A DNA stretch of 64,000 bases from Flavobacterium gillisiae (GTDB lineage Bacteria > Bacteroidota > Bacteroidia > Flavobacteriales > Flavobacteriaceae). The stretch is from the NCBI RefSeq assembly GCF_900107635.1, contig NZ_FNRD01000010.1, positions 62,001 through 126,000 on the forward strand. The letters are read 5' to 3'. Shown piece after piece: positions 41,084 through 50,620 of the stretch (positions within the stretch are counted from its first letter, which is position 1; each line of letters starts with the position of its first letter). Made by a program: the position numbers and the translations under genes. Under the pieces are notes generated by a model. The model was not told the DNA's origin and did not search any database. It was given only the letters and a program-made list of their open reading frames with translations.

Positions 41084-42592
41084 TTAAAAACGAGTTTCTT
41101 CTAAAGCTGGTTTGCTAATCAATAGCAATCCTATGAAAGTGATTAGTCCGTTTATGATAATCAGTTCGTTATCGAATACATATCCAAAAAATAATACTTT
41201 TGAATTTTCGCTAAGTAAAAAAGTTAGGGCAGGAGATAATAAACAGATAAACGGTACAAATTGATCCTTAACTGTTTTTGTTTTCATAAATAAACCGAAA
41301 CTGTACAATCCTAGTAATGGGCCGTAGGTATAAGAAGCAATTCTGAAAATCATCCCCACTACAGAGCTGTCGTTTACAGAATTGAAAAACACAATCACTA
41401 AAAACATTAGAAAGCAAAAGGCAAGATGAGTGAAATGCCTTGCTCTTACAGCAGTGGGCTTGTTCCTGTTTTCAGTTTTATCCATTCCAAGGAAATCGAC
41501 ACAAAAGGAAGTGGTTAGGGCAGTTAAGGCTGAGTCTGTTGTTGCAAATGTCGCCGCCGTTAATCCGAGTAAGAATATAACTGACGGAATCAAAGTTAAG
41601 TGATGAAAGGCAATTTCAGGAAAAAGCAAATCGGTTCGTGGTTTTCCGGTAACCAAATCCGTTGGGACTTCAATTCCGTTTTTTGCTGCATAAATATAAA
41701 GTAAGGCACCTACACTTAAGAAGAATATATTGATCAGTACAAATATTCCGGTGAAAGTAAACATGTTTTTTTGGGCTTCGCCAATGGTTGCGCAACTTAA
41801 ATTTTTCTGCATTAGATCCTGATCTAATCCTACCATAGCGATCGTTACAAAAATTCCGCCCAGGATTTGTTTTACAAAGTGAAATTTACTGCCTAGAAAA
41901 TCTTCGAAGAAAAATACTTTAGAATAATTACTATTTTTAACTTCTTCAAAAGCTTCGATAACATTAAGGTTTAAGCTTTGGCAAATAAAATAAATAGTCA
42001 TAAAAACAGAGGTGACTAAGAAAAACGTTTGCAGGGTATCAGTGATGATAATAGTTTTTAAACCGCCTCGATAGGTATATGCAAATATTAGAGCTAATGA
42101 AATCAGTACAGTAACTGCGAATGGGATTCCATAAAAATCAAATACAAATCGTTGCAATACAATGACAACAAGATACAATCTAAATGCAGATCCAATGGTG
42201 CGGCTTATTAAGAATATTGTAGCGGCAGTTTTATAAGAATAGGTTCCGAGACGACGTTCTATATATCCATAAATAGAAGTCAAGTTCATTCGGTAGTATA
42301 ATGGTAATAGTACTTTAGCAATGAATATAAAACCTATTGCGTTTCCAAGAACAAACTGAAAATACTTGAATTGTTCTCCGCTTGGAGCTCCCACTTCTCC
42401 AGGAACGGAAATAAAAGTCACTCCGGAAAGCGCTGTTCCTATCATCCCGAAAGCGACCAAATACCATTTAGAGTTTTTATTTGCTTTAAAGAAAGCATCA
42501 TTTCCGCTGTCTTTTTTACTAGTGAAATGTGAAATAGCAAATAATATTCCGAAATAGATAACGATAAGGGATAGAATGGCGAAGGGTGTCAT
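41084..42592 (-). CDS. Sodium:solute symporter family protein
   Basis: 502 residues with about 13 hydrophobic segments. It shows the N-terminal GTALSGVTFISVPGEVG and the family's sodium-site helix LGLTAATFATTDSALTALTT. The protein belongs to the SSF family (LeuT fold), which couples sodium entry to uptake of sugars, amino acids, vitamins or anions. Bacteroidota have many such genes and the substrate is not predictable. A perfect 11-bp inverted repeat (41015-41047) lies beyond its 3' end but has no U-tract. Confidence 0.88.
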   Translation of the reverse strand: MTPFAILSLIVIYFGILFAISHFTSKKDSGNDAFFKANKNSKWYLVAFGMIGTALSGVTFISVPGEVGAPSGEQFKYFQFVLGNAIGFIFIAKVLLPLYYRMNLTSIYGYIERRLGTYSYKTAATIFLISRTIGSAFRLYLVVIVLQRFVFDFYGIPFAVTVLISLALIFAYTYRGGLKTIIITDTLQTFFLVTSVFMTIYFICQSLNLNVIEAFEEVKNSNYSKVFFFEDFLGSKFHFVKQILGGIFVTIAMVGLDQDLMQKNLSCATIGEAQKNMFTFTGIFVLINIFFLSVGALLYIYAAKNGIEVPTDLVTGKPRTDLLFPEIAFHHLTLIPSVIFLLGLTAATFATTDSALTALTTSFCVDFLGMDKTENRNKPTAVRARHFTHLAFCFLMFLVIVFFNSVNDSSVVGMIFRIASYTYGPLLGLYSFGLFMKTKTVKDQFVPFICLLSPALTFLLSENSKVLFFGYVFDNELIIINGLITFIGLLLISKPALEETRF

Positions 42593-42735
42593 TTTTTGTA
42601 TTTTGAAAAGCCAAAATACAAATTTTTAGTTAATCCCTTAATCGATACTTCCTTTATTTATTCGAGCATGAATTTAAAGAAGGGATTAGCTAAATAACCA
42701 TTTAAACAATTAAACAAATTGCTACATTTGCAGTT

Positions 42736-43356
42736 ATGGAATTTTCTTCAAAATTAATAGAAAAAGCAGTTAACGAAATATCTCAATTACCGGGTATAGG
42801 AAAGAGAACTGCCTTGCGTTTGGTGTTGCATTTATTGAAACAACCCAAAGAGCAAACTGGTTTTTTGGCTCAAGCATTGGTAAACATGCGAGAAGATATT
42901 AAGTATTGTACAAATTGTCACAATATTTCAGACAGTGCTATTTGTGAGATCTGCGCTAATAAAAATCGGAATCATCAAATTGTTTGTGTTGTGGAAGATA
43001 TTCGTGATGTCATGGCAATCGAGAATACGGGACAATTTAGAGGAATTTATCACGTTTTAGGGGGTAAAATATCTCCTATTGATGGAGTGGGGCCTAGTCA
43101 GTTAAGAATTACAACATTGGTGGAAAAGGTAAAGGCAGGCAGTGTAAATGAAGTTATTTTTGCTTTAAGCTCAACAATGGAAGGCGATACTACTAATTTT
43201 TACATCTATAAGCAGATTGCAGATGCTGCTATTGTGATTTCTACCATCGCACGCGGAATTGCCGTAGGAGATGAATTAGAATATGCAGATGAAGTTACTT
43301 TAGGAAGAAGCATATTGCAGCGCGTACCTTTTGAAAAGTCATTCAAAAATAATTAA
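42736..43356 (+). CDS. recR: Recombination protein RecR
   Basis: 206 residues. RecR acts with RecF and RecO to load RecA at single-strand gaps. The domains are in order: helix-hairpin-helix ([18 protein letters not shown]), a four-Cys zinc finger ([19 protein letters not shown]) and a Toprim domain starting [20 protein letters not shown] with [13 protein letters not shown] -7-like TACATTTG at 42723-42730 is only five bases before the ATG, suggesting a leaderless or nearly leaderless mRNA. Confidence 0.95.
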   Translation: MEFSSKLIEKAVNEISQLPGIGKRTALRLVLHLLKQPKEQTGFLAQALVNMREDIKYCTNCHNISDSAICEICANKNRNHQIVCVVEDIRDVMAIENTGQFRGIYHVLGGKISPIDGVGPSQLRITTLVEKVKAGSVNEVIFALSSTMEGDTTNFYIYKQIADAAIVISTIARGIAVGDELEYADEVTLGRSILQRVPFEKSFKNN

Positions 43357-43379
43357 TTGTCTTAATAAATAACTAAACT

Positions 43380-43409
43380 TTTGATATAGTAAATGAAAAG
43401 CTATATTTG
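43380..43409 (+). promoter_or_regulatory. Promoter of the polysaccharide export operon
   Basis: TTTG (43380-43383), 18 bases, then TATATTTG (43402-43409) match the Bacteroidota consensus. It lies 17 bases before the export lipoprotein gene and probably also drives the kinase and epimerase genes. Confidence 0.65.
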
Positions 43410-43426
43410 TTATATAAAACATAAAA

Positions 43427-44218
43427 ATGAACAAACATATATTCTATTTATTACTAGGTATTAGTGTGTTATTTACTTCATGTATTCCAACTCAGGATTT
43501 AATTTACTTGCAAAAAAAGGATAATTCTGAAACAGAAATAGGAATTTCTGCTATTGTCGCAAAACCATATCGATTGCAAACTAACGATGTGTTGAGTATC
43601 AGTATCAAGGCGATTGATCCAAAATTAGTTGCTATTTTTAGTACCACAAACGAAGGAGTCGCTGGAAAATCAGAATCGGGATTGTATTTCGACGGTTTTA
43701 CGGTTGATGATCATGGGAATATTAGAATGCCTGTTTTAGGAGAACTTAATGTAATTGGTTTTACTTTGGATGAAATAAGAGTTAAAATTGAAAAGCAGTT
43801 GTTATCTGAATATTTTAAAAAGGAAGCTAATATTTTTGTTATTGTAAAATTAGCAGGCTTCAAGTATACTATTAATGGGGAAATAGGAAGTACGGGAACC
43901 AAGACTTTATTTCAAGAAAACGTGAATATTATGGAGGCTATCGCAAACGCGGGAGACATTACTATAACAGGGAATAGGAAAGCGGTTACAATTATTAGAA
44001 ATTCGCCAACAGGTGTACAAATGCATGATCTCGATCTTACAGATATCAATGTAATGAATTCGCCTTATTTTTATTTACAGCCTAATGATTATATTTATGT
44101 CAAACCACTCAAACAAAAAACTTGGGGAACTGGAAAAACGGGAATAGAATCGATGGGAACAATTATTACTTTGCTTTCATTGGCCACAACGACCTTTTTC
44201 TTGCTATTTAAAAATTAA
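43427..44218 (+). CDS. Wza-type polysaccharide export lipoprotein
   Basis: 263 residues. The signal peptide ends in a lipobox LFTSC with Cys19 as the lipidation site. The polysaccharide export domain begins at YRLQTNDVLSISIKAID and contains VDDHGNIRMPVLGELNVIGF. A soluble-ligand-binding (SLBB-like) part covers YTINGEIGSTGTKTLF to YIYVKPLK. The C-terminus ends with a hydrophobic helix (TIITLLSLATTTFFLLF), the outer-membrane anchor in Wza-like proteins. It exports capsular or exopolysaccharide across the outer membrane. The Wzc-like kinase gene starts 15 bases later. Confidence 0.88.
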   Translation: MNKHIFYLLLGISVLFTSCIPTQDLIYLQKKDNSETEIGISAIVAKPYRLQTNDVLSISIKAIDPKLVAIFSTTNEGVAGKSESGLYFDGFTVDDHGNIRMPVLGELNVIGFTLDEIRVKIEKQLLSEYFKKEANIFVIVKLAGFKYTINGEIGSTGTKTLFQENVNIMEAIANAGDITITGNRKAVTIIRNSPTGVQMHDLDLTDINVMNSPYFYLQPNDYIYVKPLKQKTWGTGKTGIESMGTIITLLSLATTTFFLLFKN

Positions 44219-44233
44219 AACAGAGATCAAAAA

Positions 44234-46702
44234 ATGTTAGATATAAAAGATTTTTCGATTTTTGAAGACCAGGTTAGTTTTGACTTTAAAGGGTTTTTAA
44301 TAAAAATTGGAAGTTACTGGAAATGGTTCTTATTAAGCTTAATTATCACCTTTACCATAGCGTATCAGGTGAATATTCGTAAAAGCAAAGTGTATAGTAT
44401 GGAGACGCTTATTTCTGTAAAGGAAGAAAGTAATCCGTTGTTTACTTCTAATACCAGTCTTGTTTTTAATTGGGGTGGTACTTCGGATCAGGTTCAAACT
44501 ATTTCGACAACAATACAGTCCAGGTCACATAACGAATTGGTAGTAGACAAGCTTCAATACTACATTAATTATTTAGTTCAGGGTAAATATGCGCTTGAGG
44601 ATGCCTATGGTGCAGTTCCTTTTTATGTAGAGATTGATAAATCAAAAGGACAGCTATCAGGAAGTCTCATAGGAATTACGTTTGTAAGTGAAAATGTTTA
44701 TGAAATTCGAATCCCATTTGCAAGTCAAAATGTTTCGTTAATTACTTATTCAGATAATTCATATAGTAACACGGCTGTTGCTACAGTGGATTTTGTTAAG
44801 AGATACAAGGTTGGTGAACGGGTTTCTTTGCCTTTTTTGAATTGGAAACTGCAAATAAATGATAACCCAGGATTTTATAAAGGCAATGAGTATTTTGTTT
44901 CGTTTAGCGATTTTAATGGAACAGTTGCGGGGTATAAAGGAATAAATGTTCGTTCAGATGACAAAGGAGGTTCTATAATTACACTTGGAATGCAAGGGGG
45001 AAATAAGGCAAGGATGGTTAAATACCTGAATTCGACCGTAGAAATGCTTATCAAAAGACAATTGGACAGCAAGAACCAATTTGCTACAAACACAATCGCT
45101 TTTATTGATAGTACATTAATTGCGATGGAATCTCAGTTGAAAGAAACGGGAAATGAACTAAAATCATTTAGAAAAGGCAAGAATATCTACGATATTGAAG
45201 AAGGAGGGGCTAAGTTTTCTGATAAGATGCTTGAATTTGATGTGAAGAAAGATGAAGTAAACCGTAAAATCACGTATTATAACACCTTAAAGTCGTATCT
45301 AAAAAATAGTGTGGACTACTCAAAACTCCCGGCGCCATCAGTAGCGGGTATTGACGATCCAAATGTGGTGACTAATGTTTCCAAATTGATTTCGCTTTCA
45401 GGTCAAAGATCAGAAATGGCTTATGCTGTAAAAAGCGATAAGATATTTAAAGATTTTGACAATCAGATGGCGGCTATTAAAAATGTATTGTTAGAAAATA
45501 TTGCGTCTGCAAAATCGTCTTTGCAATATGATTTGGCATTGGTCAATAATAAAATTAGTCAAACAGAAAGTACAATAAAGACGCTTCCGGATGACCAGCA
45601 GGAACTAATTAAAATAAAAAGGAAGTATGATTTAAGTGATAATATTTATAGTACTTTTCTTCAAAAAAGAAGTGAAGCGGATATTGTAAAAGCGGCAAAT
45701 TTGTCTGACATTCATTTTATCGACCCAGCAAAAGATGTAGGTGGGGGGCAAATAGGTCCAAGGACATCCGCTAACTATGTGTTAGCACTGTTTCTGGGGA
45801 TACTGTTTCCGTTGTTGTTTGTGTTTTTTATTTTCTTCATTAATAATTCGATTCAAAATACAGATGATATTGGAAAACTGACAAAAATTCCTTTAATCGG
45901 AGTGGTAGGTCTAAACAAAGAAATTTCTGATTTGGCGGTTTATGACAGACCTAAATCAGCATTGTCAGAATCCTTTAGGGCGATACGTTCTTCACTTCAG
46001 TATTTGTATAAAAAACAAAATGTGGATGGTGCGAAAACATTGATGATTACATCCTCTGTCAGTGGGGAAGGAAAAACATTCTGTTCTATAAATATCGCTA
46101 CCGTTTTTGCGTTAAGCGGAAAAAAAACTGTGATTATTGGATTAGATTTAAGAAAGCCCAAATTATTTGATGAGTTCAATTTATCAAATGAAGTTGGAAT
46201 TGTTAACTATTTAATTAAGCAAAAAAGTGTTGATGAGATTATCAACCATACTCAGATTCCTTATCTTGATGTAATTCTTTCAGGCCCTATTCCTCCAAAT
46301 CCGTCAGAAATGATTATGAGTGATGGAATGGGAGAATTGATTGAAGAATTAAAGAAAACCTACGATTATATCATTTTAGATACACCACCAGTTGGACTAG
46401 TTTCCGATGCTCTGGAATTATCCCAATACTCTGATGTCACCTTATATATTGTGAGACAGAATTTTTCCAAAAAGGAAATGATTACGTTGTTGAATAATAG
46501 AGTGAAACGAGGAGAACTTGACAATGCCAGTATTATTTTTAATGGTTTTGAAAATAAGGCTAAATATGGTGCAGGTTATGGCTATGGTTACGGCTATGGT
46601 TATGGATACGGTCCGTATTCAAACGGATACACGGATGAAGGTAAACCACGGAATTTCTTTGATGCAATCAGTAGAAAATTGGGGTTAAAACGAAAAAAAT
46701 AA
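44234..46702 (+). CDS. Wzc-like chain-length protein and tyrosine autokinase
   Basis: 822 residues. The N-terminal Wzz domain has a membrane helix at about 34-52 (WFLLSLIITFTIAYQV); the second helix is near residue 515-540. A long coiled-coil periplasmic region lies between. The C-terminal BY-kinase domain has Walker A SSVSGEGKT near residue 607, Walker A' VIIGLDLRKPK and Walker B YIILDTPPVG. A tyrosine cluster follows at about 776-797 (GYGYGYGYGYGYG, nine Tyr in all), the usual autophosphorylation tail. It controls polymer length and export with the preceding Wza protein. Confidence 0.93.
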   Translation: MLDIKDFSIFEDQVSFDFKGFLIKIGSYWKWFLLSLIITFTIAYQVNIRKSKVYSMETLISVKEESNPLFTSNTSLVFNWGGTSDQVQTISTTIQSRSHNELVVDKLQYYINYLVQGKYALEDAYGAVPFYVEIDKSKGQLSGSLIGITFVSENVYEIRIPFASQNVSLITYSDNSYSNTAVATVDFVKRYKVGERVSLPFLNWKLQINDNPGFYKGNEYFVSFSDFNGTVAGYKGINVRSDDKGGSIITLGMQGGNKARMVKYLNSTVEMLIKRQLDSKNQFATNTIAFIDSTLIAMESQLKETGNELKSFRKGKNIYDIEEGGAKFSDKMLEFDVKKDEVNRKITYYNTLKSYLKNSVDYSKLPAPSVAGIDDPNVVTNVSKLISLSGQRSEMAYAVKSDKIFKDFDNQMAAIKNVLLENIASAKSSLQYDLALVNNKISQTESTIKTLPDDQQELIKIKRKYDLSDNIYSTFLQKRSEADIVKAANLSDIHFIDPAKDVGGGQIGPRTSANYVLALFLGILFPLLFVFFIFFINNSIQNTDDIGKLTKIPLIGVVGLNKEISDLAVYDRPKSALSESFRAIRSSLQYLYKKQNVDGAKTLMITSSVSGEGKTFCSINIATVFALSGKKTVIIGLDLRKPKLFDEFNLSNEVGIVNYLIKQKSVDEIINHTQIPYLDVILSGPIPPNPSEMIMSDGMGELIEELKKTYDYIILDTPPVGLVSDALELSQYSDVTLYIVRQNFSKKEMITLLNNRVKRGELDNASIIFNGFENKAKYGAGYGYGYGYGYGYGPYSNGYTDEGKPRNFFDAISRKLGLKRKK

Positions 46703-46727
46703 TGGTAGCATTTTTAAATTAATATAA

Positions 46728-47711
46728 ATGAAAGAGGGAGTGAAAAGCAGAATATTAATTACGGGCGGAGCTGGATTTATTGGCTCTAATCTGTGTGAGT
46801 ATTTTTTATCCAAAGGGCAGGAAGTAACATGCTTGGATAATTTTGCTACGGGACACCGACATAATTTAAAAGACTTTATCGATAATCCAAACTTTCGGTT
46901 AATTGAAGGTGACATACGAAATGCTATTGATTGTCAGAATGCGGTGAAAGGGATAGATTATGTCTTGCATCAGGCAGCGCTAGGTTCCGTACCGCGATCT
47001 ATTAATGACCCGGTTACTACTAATGACGTAAATGTGTCCGGTTTTTTGAATATGTTGGTAGCGTCTACGGATGCTAAAGTGAAGCGATTTATGTATGCGG
47101 CCAGCTCTTCTACTTATGGAGATTCGGCTGGATTGCCTAAAGTAGAGGATGTGATAGGAAAACCGCTCTCTCCTTATGCAATAACTAAATATGTAAACGA
47201 ACTGTATGCTGATATTTTTAGCAAAACCTATGGTTTGGAAACAATAGGACTACGTTATTTTAATGTTTTTGGTCGGAAACAGGATCCTAATGGAGCCTAT
47301 GCTGCGGTAATTCCGAAGTTTGTAATGCAATTGATGAATCATGAAACGATTACCATCAATGGCGACGGAAATTATTCACGCGATTTCACTTATATTGATA
47401 ATGTCATTCAAATGAATGAATTGGCAATGACTACAGACAATCCGGCTGCGGTAAATACGGTGTATAACACGGCTTTTGGAGATAGAAATACATTAAATGA
47501 TTTGGTGAATTATTTGAAAGAATATTTAGCAAAATATGATCCAGCTATAGCTGATGTAGAGGTAAGCTATGGACCCAATAGAGCGGGGGATATACCGCAT
47601 TCTTTGGCTAGTATCGCTAAAGCAAAAGAATTGTTAGGCTATAATCCACAATACTCGTTACAGCAAGGACTAAAAGAGGCGATTGATTGGTATTGGAATA
47701 ATTTGAAGTAG
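46728..47711 (+). CDS. tviC: UDP-N-acetylglucosamine 4-epimerase, WbpP/TviC type
   Basis: 327 residues, an extended short-chain dehydrogenase. The NAD loop GGAGFIGS is at 13-20, the Ser-Ser-Thr of the active site at 128-130, and the YxxxK pair is Tyr151/Lys155. Stretches such as CLDNFATGHRHNL, LHQAALGSVPRSINDP and GLRYFNVFGRKQDPNGAYAA match the WbpP/TviC group, which epimerises UDP-GlcNAc and UDP-GalNAc or their uronic acids. With the TviB-like dehydrogenase at 50621, this could yield UDP-GlcNAcA and UDP-GalNAcA. It lies 25 bases after the kinase gene. Confidence 0.85.
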   Translation: MKEGVKSRILITGGAGFIGSNLCEYFLSKGQEVTCLDNFATGHRHNLKDFIDNPNFRLIEGDIRNAIDCQNAVKGIDYVLHQAALGSVPRSINDPVTTNDVNVSGFLNMLVASTDAKVKRFMYAASSSTYGDSAGLPKVEDVIGKPLSPYAITKYVNELYADIFSKTYGLETIGLRYFNVFGRKQDPNGAYAAVIPKFVMQLMNHETITINGDGNYSRDFTYIDNVIQMNELAMTTDNPAAVNTVYNTAFGDRNTLNDLVNYLKEYLAKYDPAIADVEVSYGPNRAGDIPHSLASIAKAKELLGYNPQYSLQQGLKEAIDWYWNNLK

Positions 47712-48143
47712 GCGGTTAGTGGTTGTCGATTGTCATAGGATTTGTTTTATGAGTAGTGGATTGTAACTTTTAGGTTTGTAGTGATTAGCAGGGACAATAT
47801 TTGAATAAAATAATTATGTTTTTACTTTTTTTCTTGATAAAAAAAGTAACAAAAAATTATTCACGCTTTAATATTGTTTTTTTGTATTCATGAATCTTCG
47901 ATTTCACTACCTGAAAACTCATAACTTAAAAACTACCTCAAAACTATGTTCCGCAGCCCGAGCCGTTCGCCTTTCAGACTCAACTCGCGGACTGCTGCCA
48001 CTCCGTTTTGTTGTCGTTTTTTGACGTTATTAATTTAAGGGTGGGTTTCGGTTTTGAGTAGTTAGAATTGAGCTGTTTTTGATAGCGATTCACTACTAGT
48101 ATTTTACGAAAATAAAATATGATAAAGAATTAAAATTAAAGAA
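47712..48143. other. Intergenic region with palindrome and GC-rich patch; no gene seen
   Basis: 432 bases with no convincing reading frame. It holds an exact inverted repeat (47822-47849) and a GC-rich patch around 47946-48000 that stands out from its AT-rich surroundings. Short AAAACTCA/AAAACTAC-like repeats lie between. This looks like dispersed-repeat debris inside the polysaccharide locus. Confidence 0.6.
47822..47849. repeat. Perfect palindromic element
   Basis: TTACTTTTTTT (47822-47832) and AAAAAAAGTAA (47839-47849) pair exactly around a CTTGAT loop. Similar palindromes are familiar from Bacteroidota intergenic DNA. A terminator role for the epimerase transcript is possible because the right arm is followed by A rather than T on the plus strand, which makes it weak in that direction. 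Confidence 0.55.
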
Positions 48144-49535
48144 ATGAAAATTACAAAAATTTGTTGCATTGGAGCCGGATATGTAGGAGGACCTACAATG
48201 GCAGTTATAGCACAGAAATGTCCACAGATACAAGTTACAGTTGTTGACTTGAATGAAGAACGAATTGCGGCTTGGAATGACGAGAATTTAGATAATATCC
48301 CGATTTACGAACCGGGATTGGATAAAATTGTTGGAGAAGCTCGGGGAAGAAACTTATTCTTTTCTACGGATGTTGAAAAAGCAATCGACGAGGCACAGGT
48401 TATTTTTATCTCGGTGAATACTCCTACCAAAACCTTTGGAAAGGGGAAAGGTATGGCAGCCGATTTAAAATATATTGAATTGTGTGCTAGACAAATTGCT
48501 AAAATAGCCAAGGATGATAAAATAGTCGTAGAGAAATCAACACTACCCGTTCGAACGGCAGAAGCCATCAAAAGTATTTTGGACAATACCGGTAATGGGG
48601 TGCAATTTCAGATTTTATCTAATCCAGAGTTTCTGGCGGAGGGAACAGCGGTTCAGGATTTGTTGAATCCAGATCGTATATTAATAGGAGGAGATTCAAC
48701 GGAAGAAGGTGCAAAAGCGATACAATCTCTTGTTGACGTTTATTCTAACTGGGTGTCAATCGATAAAATTCTGACTACCAATGTTTGGTCATCAGAGTTG
48801 TCTAAGTTGACCGCTAATGCATTTTTGGCACAAAGAATTTCATCAATCAATGCCATGTCTGAGCTTTGTGAGAAGACGGGTGCTGATGTGAATGAAGTGG
48901 CAAAAGCCATAGGAATGGACAGCCGAATAGGAGCAAAATTCCTGAAAGCATCGGTTGGTTTTGGAGGTTCTTGTTTCCAGAAAGACATTCTGAATTTGGT
49001 TTACATTGCAAAATCCTATGGGTTGAACGAAGTTGCTGATTATTGGGAGCAAGTCATCATAATGAACGATCATCAAAAAAGACGTTTTTCTAGTAAGATC
49101 GTACAAACACTTTACAATACCGTTTCCGATAAAAAAATCACATTCTTAGGATGGGCTTTCAAAAAAGACACGAATGATACTAGGGAGTCTGCTGCGATTT
49201 ATGTGGCAGATGATCTGATTAATGAAAACGCAAAAATTGCCGTTTTCGATCCTAAGGTTTCCAGAAAGAAAATCTTAGCTGATTTGGATTATTTGGAATC
49301 TAGAAATGCAGAGAATAATGCAAATGCAATTCTATCATTTGAAGATCCTTATGAAGCTTGCAAAAATGCACATGCTATTGCAGTACTTACTGAATGGGAC
49401 GAATTTGCTCAGTACGATTGGCAACGAATTTATGACTCCATGCAAAAGCCTGCTTTTGTTTTCGATGGAAGAAATATATTGAATCGTCCAGCTCTGGAGA
49501 AAATAGGATTTGTGTATCAGGGTATAGGGTCGTAA
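48144..49535 (+). CDS. ugd: UDP-glucose 6-dehydrogenase, eukaryote-like form
   Basis: 463 residues. It oxidises UDP-glucose to UDP-glucuronate in two NAD-dependent steps. It starts [20 protein letters not shown] and shows [47 protein letters not shown] and the catalytic Cys277 in [18 protein letters not shown]. These segments match animal and plant UGDH more closely than the shorter bacterial Ugd/TuaD type; such enzymes are known in Bacteroidota. It has 608 bases of non-coding sequence before and 573 after, so it may be transcribed alone. Confidence 0.92.
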   Translation: MKITKICCIGAGYVGGPTMAVIAQKCPQIQVTVVDLNEERIAAWNDENLDNIPIYEPGLDKIVGEARGRNLFFSTDVEKAIDEAQVIFISVNTPTKTFGKGKGMAADLKYIELCARQIAKIAKDDKIVVEKSTLPVRTAEAIKSILDNTGNGVQFQILSNPEFLAEGTAVQDLLNPDRILIGGDSTEEGAKAIQSLVDVYSNWVSIDKILTTNVWSSELSKLTANAFLAQRISSINAMSELCEKTGADVNEVAKAIGMDSRIGAKFLKASVGFGGSCFQKDILNLVYIAKSYGLNEVADYWEQVIIMNDHQKRRFSSKIVQTLYNTVSDKKITFLGWAFKKDTNDTRESAAIYVADDLINENAKIAVFDPKVSRKKILADLDYLESRNAENNANAILSFEDPYEACKNAHAIAVLTEWDEFAQYDWQRIYDSMQKPAFVFDGRNILNRPALEKIGFVYQGIGS

Positions 49536-49548
49536 GTCCTCAGCCCGG

Positions 49549-49567
49549 CCCTCTCCAAAGGAGAGGG
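49549..49567. repeat. CCCTCTCC hairpin repeat (single copy)
   Basis: CCCTCTCC, AAA and GGAGAGGG form a perfect 8-bp hairpin. The same element with loop GAA recurs at 51921-51939 where the tandem array begins, so this is a dispersed repeat. It may also help end transcription after ugd, although no T-run follows. Confidence 0.7.
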
Positions 49568-49934
49568 AGACTAAGCGAAGTTTGTTTATTAAATAAATTG
49601 GTACAAGTTAGATGGCTAATAAAATTTGTTTTCGGCTGCGATTCTCGATACATTTTTATAAAAATGCTTTCGCTATTTTATAAAAAAATTCCTGATAGCT
49701 ATCCGGATCAGATAGTGAAATAGAAGATTAACTAATACCAAAAAAATAATTTTACAAACATGAATATTTGATTGTTATGCCAAGGTGTTTTGCTTCTTAT
49801 TGCTACGCATTGCGTTATTTTTTTTTTTGATCATGACAAATCATAGATTTAGTGAATACTGCTTAAAATAAAAGTAATTGAGCTAAAAAAGGGAAAGCGT
49901 ACCATTATAATAAAAATGCAATCAGTACTGAAAG

Positions 49935-49961
49935 TTGTTTAAATATTAATTTGCTACTTTG
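49935..49961 (+). promoter_or_regulatory. Promoter upstream of the UpxY-like gene
   Basis: TTG (49935-49937), 17 bases, and TACTTTG (49955-49961), a close but not exact match to TAnnTTTG. It leaves a ~140-base leader before the start at 50109. NusG-like capsule regulators are often preceded by long leaders where they are recruited. Confidence 0.45.
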
Positions 49962-50108
49962 CGATTAAAACGGTCATGGGGTAAGTCGAGTAGCTCTAAT
50001 AATACATGAATTTGTGTAATTCGAGACTAAAAACAAGTAGGGAACAACAAATAGATATTTATATAAAATAAAGGAATAGCACCAAGATGTTATTTCAAAA
50101 CAAAGCAA

Positions 50109-50576
50109 ATGAAGAACTGGTACGTAGTATATACAAAACCTAAATGGGAGAAGAAAGTAGCGGAGCAATTGACAAAAATAGGAATAGAATGCTATTGCCC
50201 TCTGATTACTCAGGTGCGACAATGGTCAGATAGAAAGAAGAAGGTTATAGTGCCACTTTTTAATTCCTATATTTTTGTGCAATTAGCAGACTCTGATCGT
50301 AATTTAGTGTTTCAGTCAGCAGGTGCAGTTCGGTATTTATTTTGGTTGGGAAAGCCTGCTATTGTTCGTGATGAAGAGATTGGTACCATTAAAAAATGGT
50401 TGGAAACTCCAGATGCTTATGATTTTTCGATAGATTCCATACAAGTGGGCGATAAAATCACTTTAGAGTCTGGTCCGTTCTCTGCTCAAGAGGCCGTTGT
50501 TAGGGAAGTAAATAAAACGCATTATGTTCTTGTTTTAGAAAGCTTAGGTTGTGTTTTGAAAATGAAGCATGTATAA
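50109..50576 (+). CDS. UpxY/RfaH-type transcription antiterminator (NusG family)
   Basis: 155 residues. The NGN domain begins KNWYVVYTKPKWEKKVAEQL and includes CYCPLITQVRQWSDRKKKVI and PLFNSYIFVQ. The C-terminal part has a KOW-like segment (GDKITLESGPFSAQEAVVRE). Specialised NusG paralogues of this kind (UpxY in Bacteroides) are encoded at the start of polysaccharide operons and keep RNA polymerase from terminating within them. Its place, 44 bases before the nucleotide-sugar dehydrogenase gene, fits that role. Confidence 0.88.
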   Translation: MKNWYVVYTKPKWEKKVAEQLTKIGIECYCPLITQVRQWSDRKKKVIVPLFNSYIFVQLADSDRNLVFQSAGAVRYLFWLGKPAIVRDEEIGTIKKWLETPDAYDFSIDSIQVGDKITLESGPFSAQEAVVREVNKTHYVLVLESLGCVLKMKHV

Positions 50577-50620
50577 TAAGATTATTGAAATAGGATTAGA
50601 TTATAAATAACAGAAAAAGA

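Larger units (their letters stand above)
49536..50108. other. Intergenic region with dispersed repeats; no gene seen
   Basis: 573 bases. It contains the hairpin at 49549-49567, a near-palindrome CCTGATAGCTATCCGG at 49691-49706, then AT-rich sequence and the promoter and leader of the antiterminator gene. No convincing coding frame was found. Confidence 0.6.
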
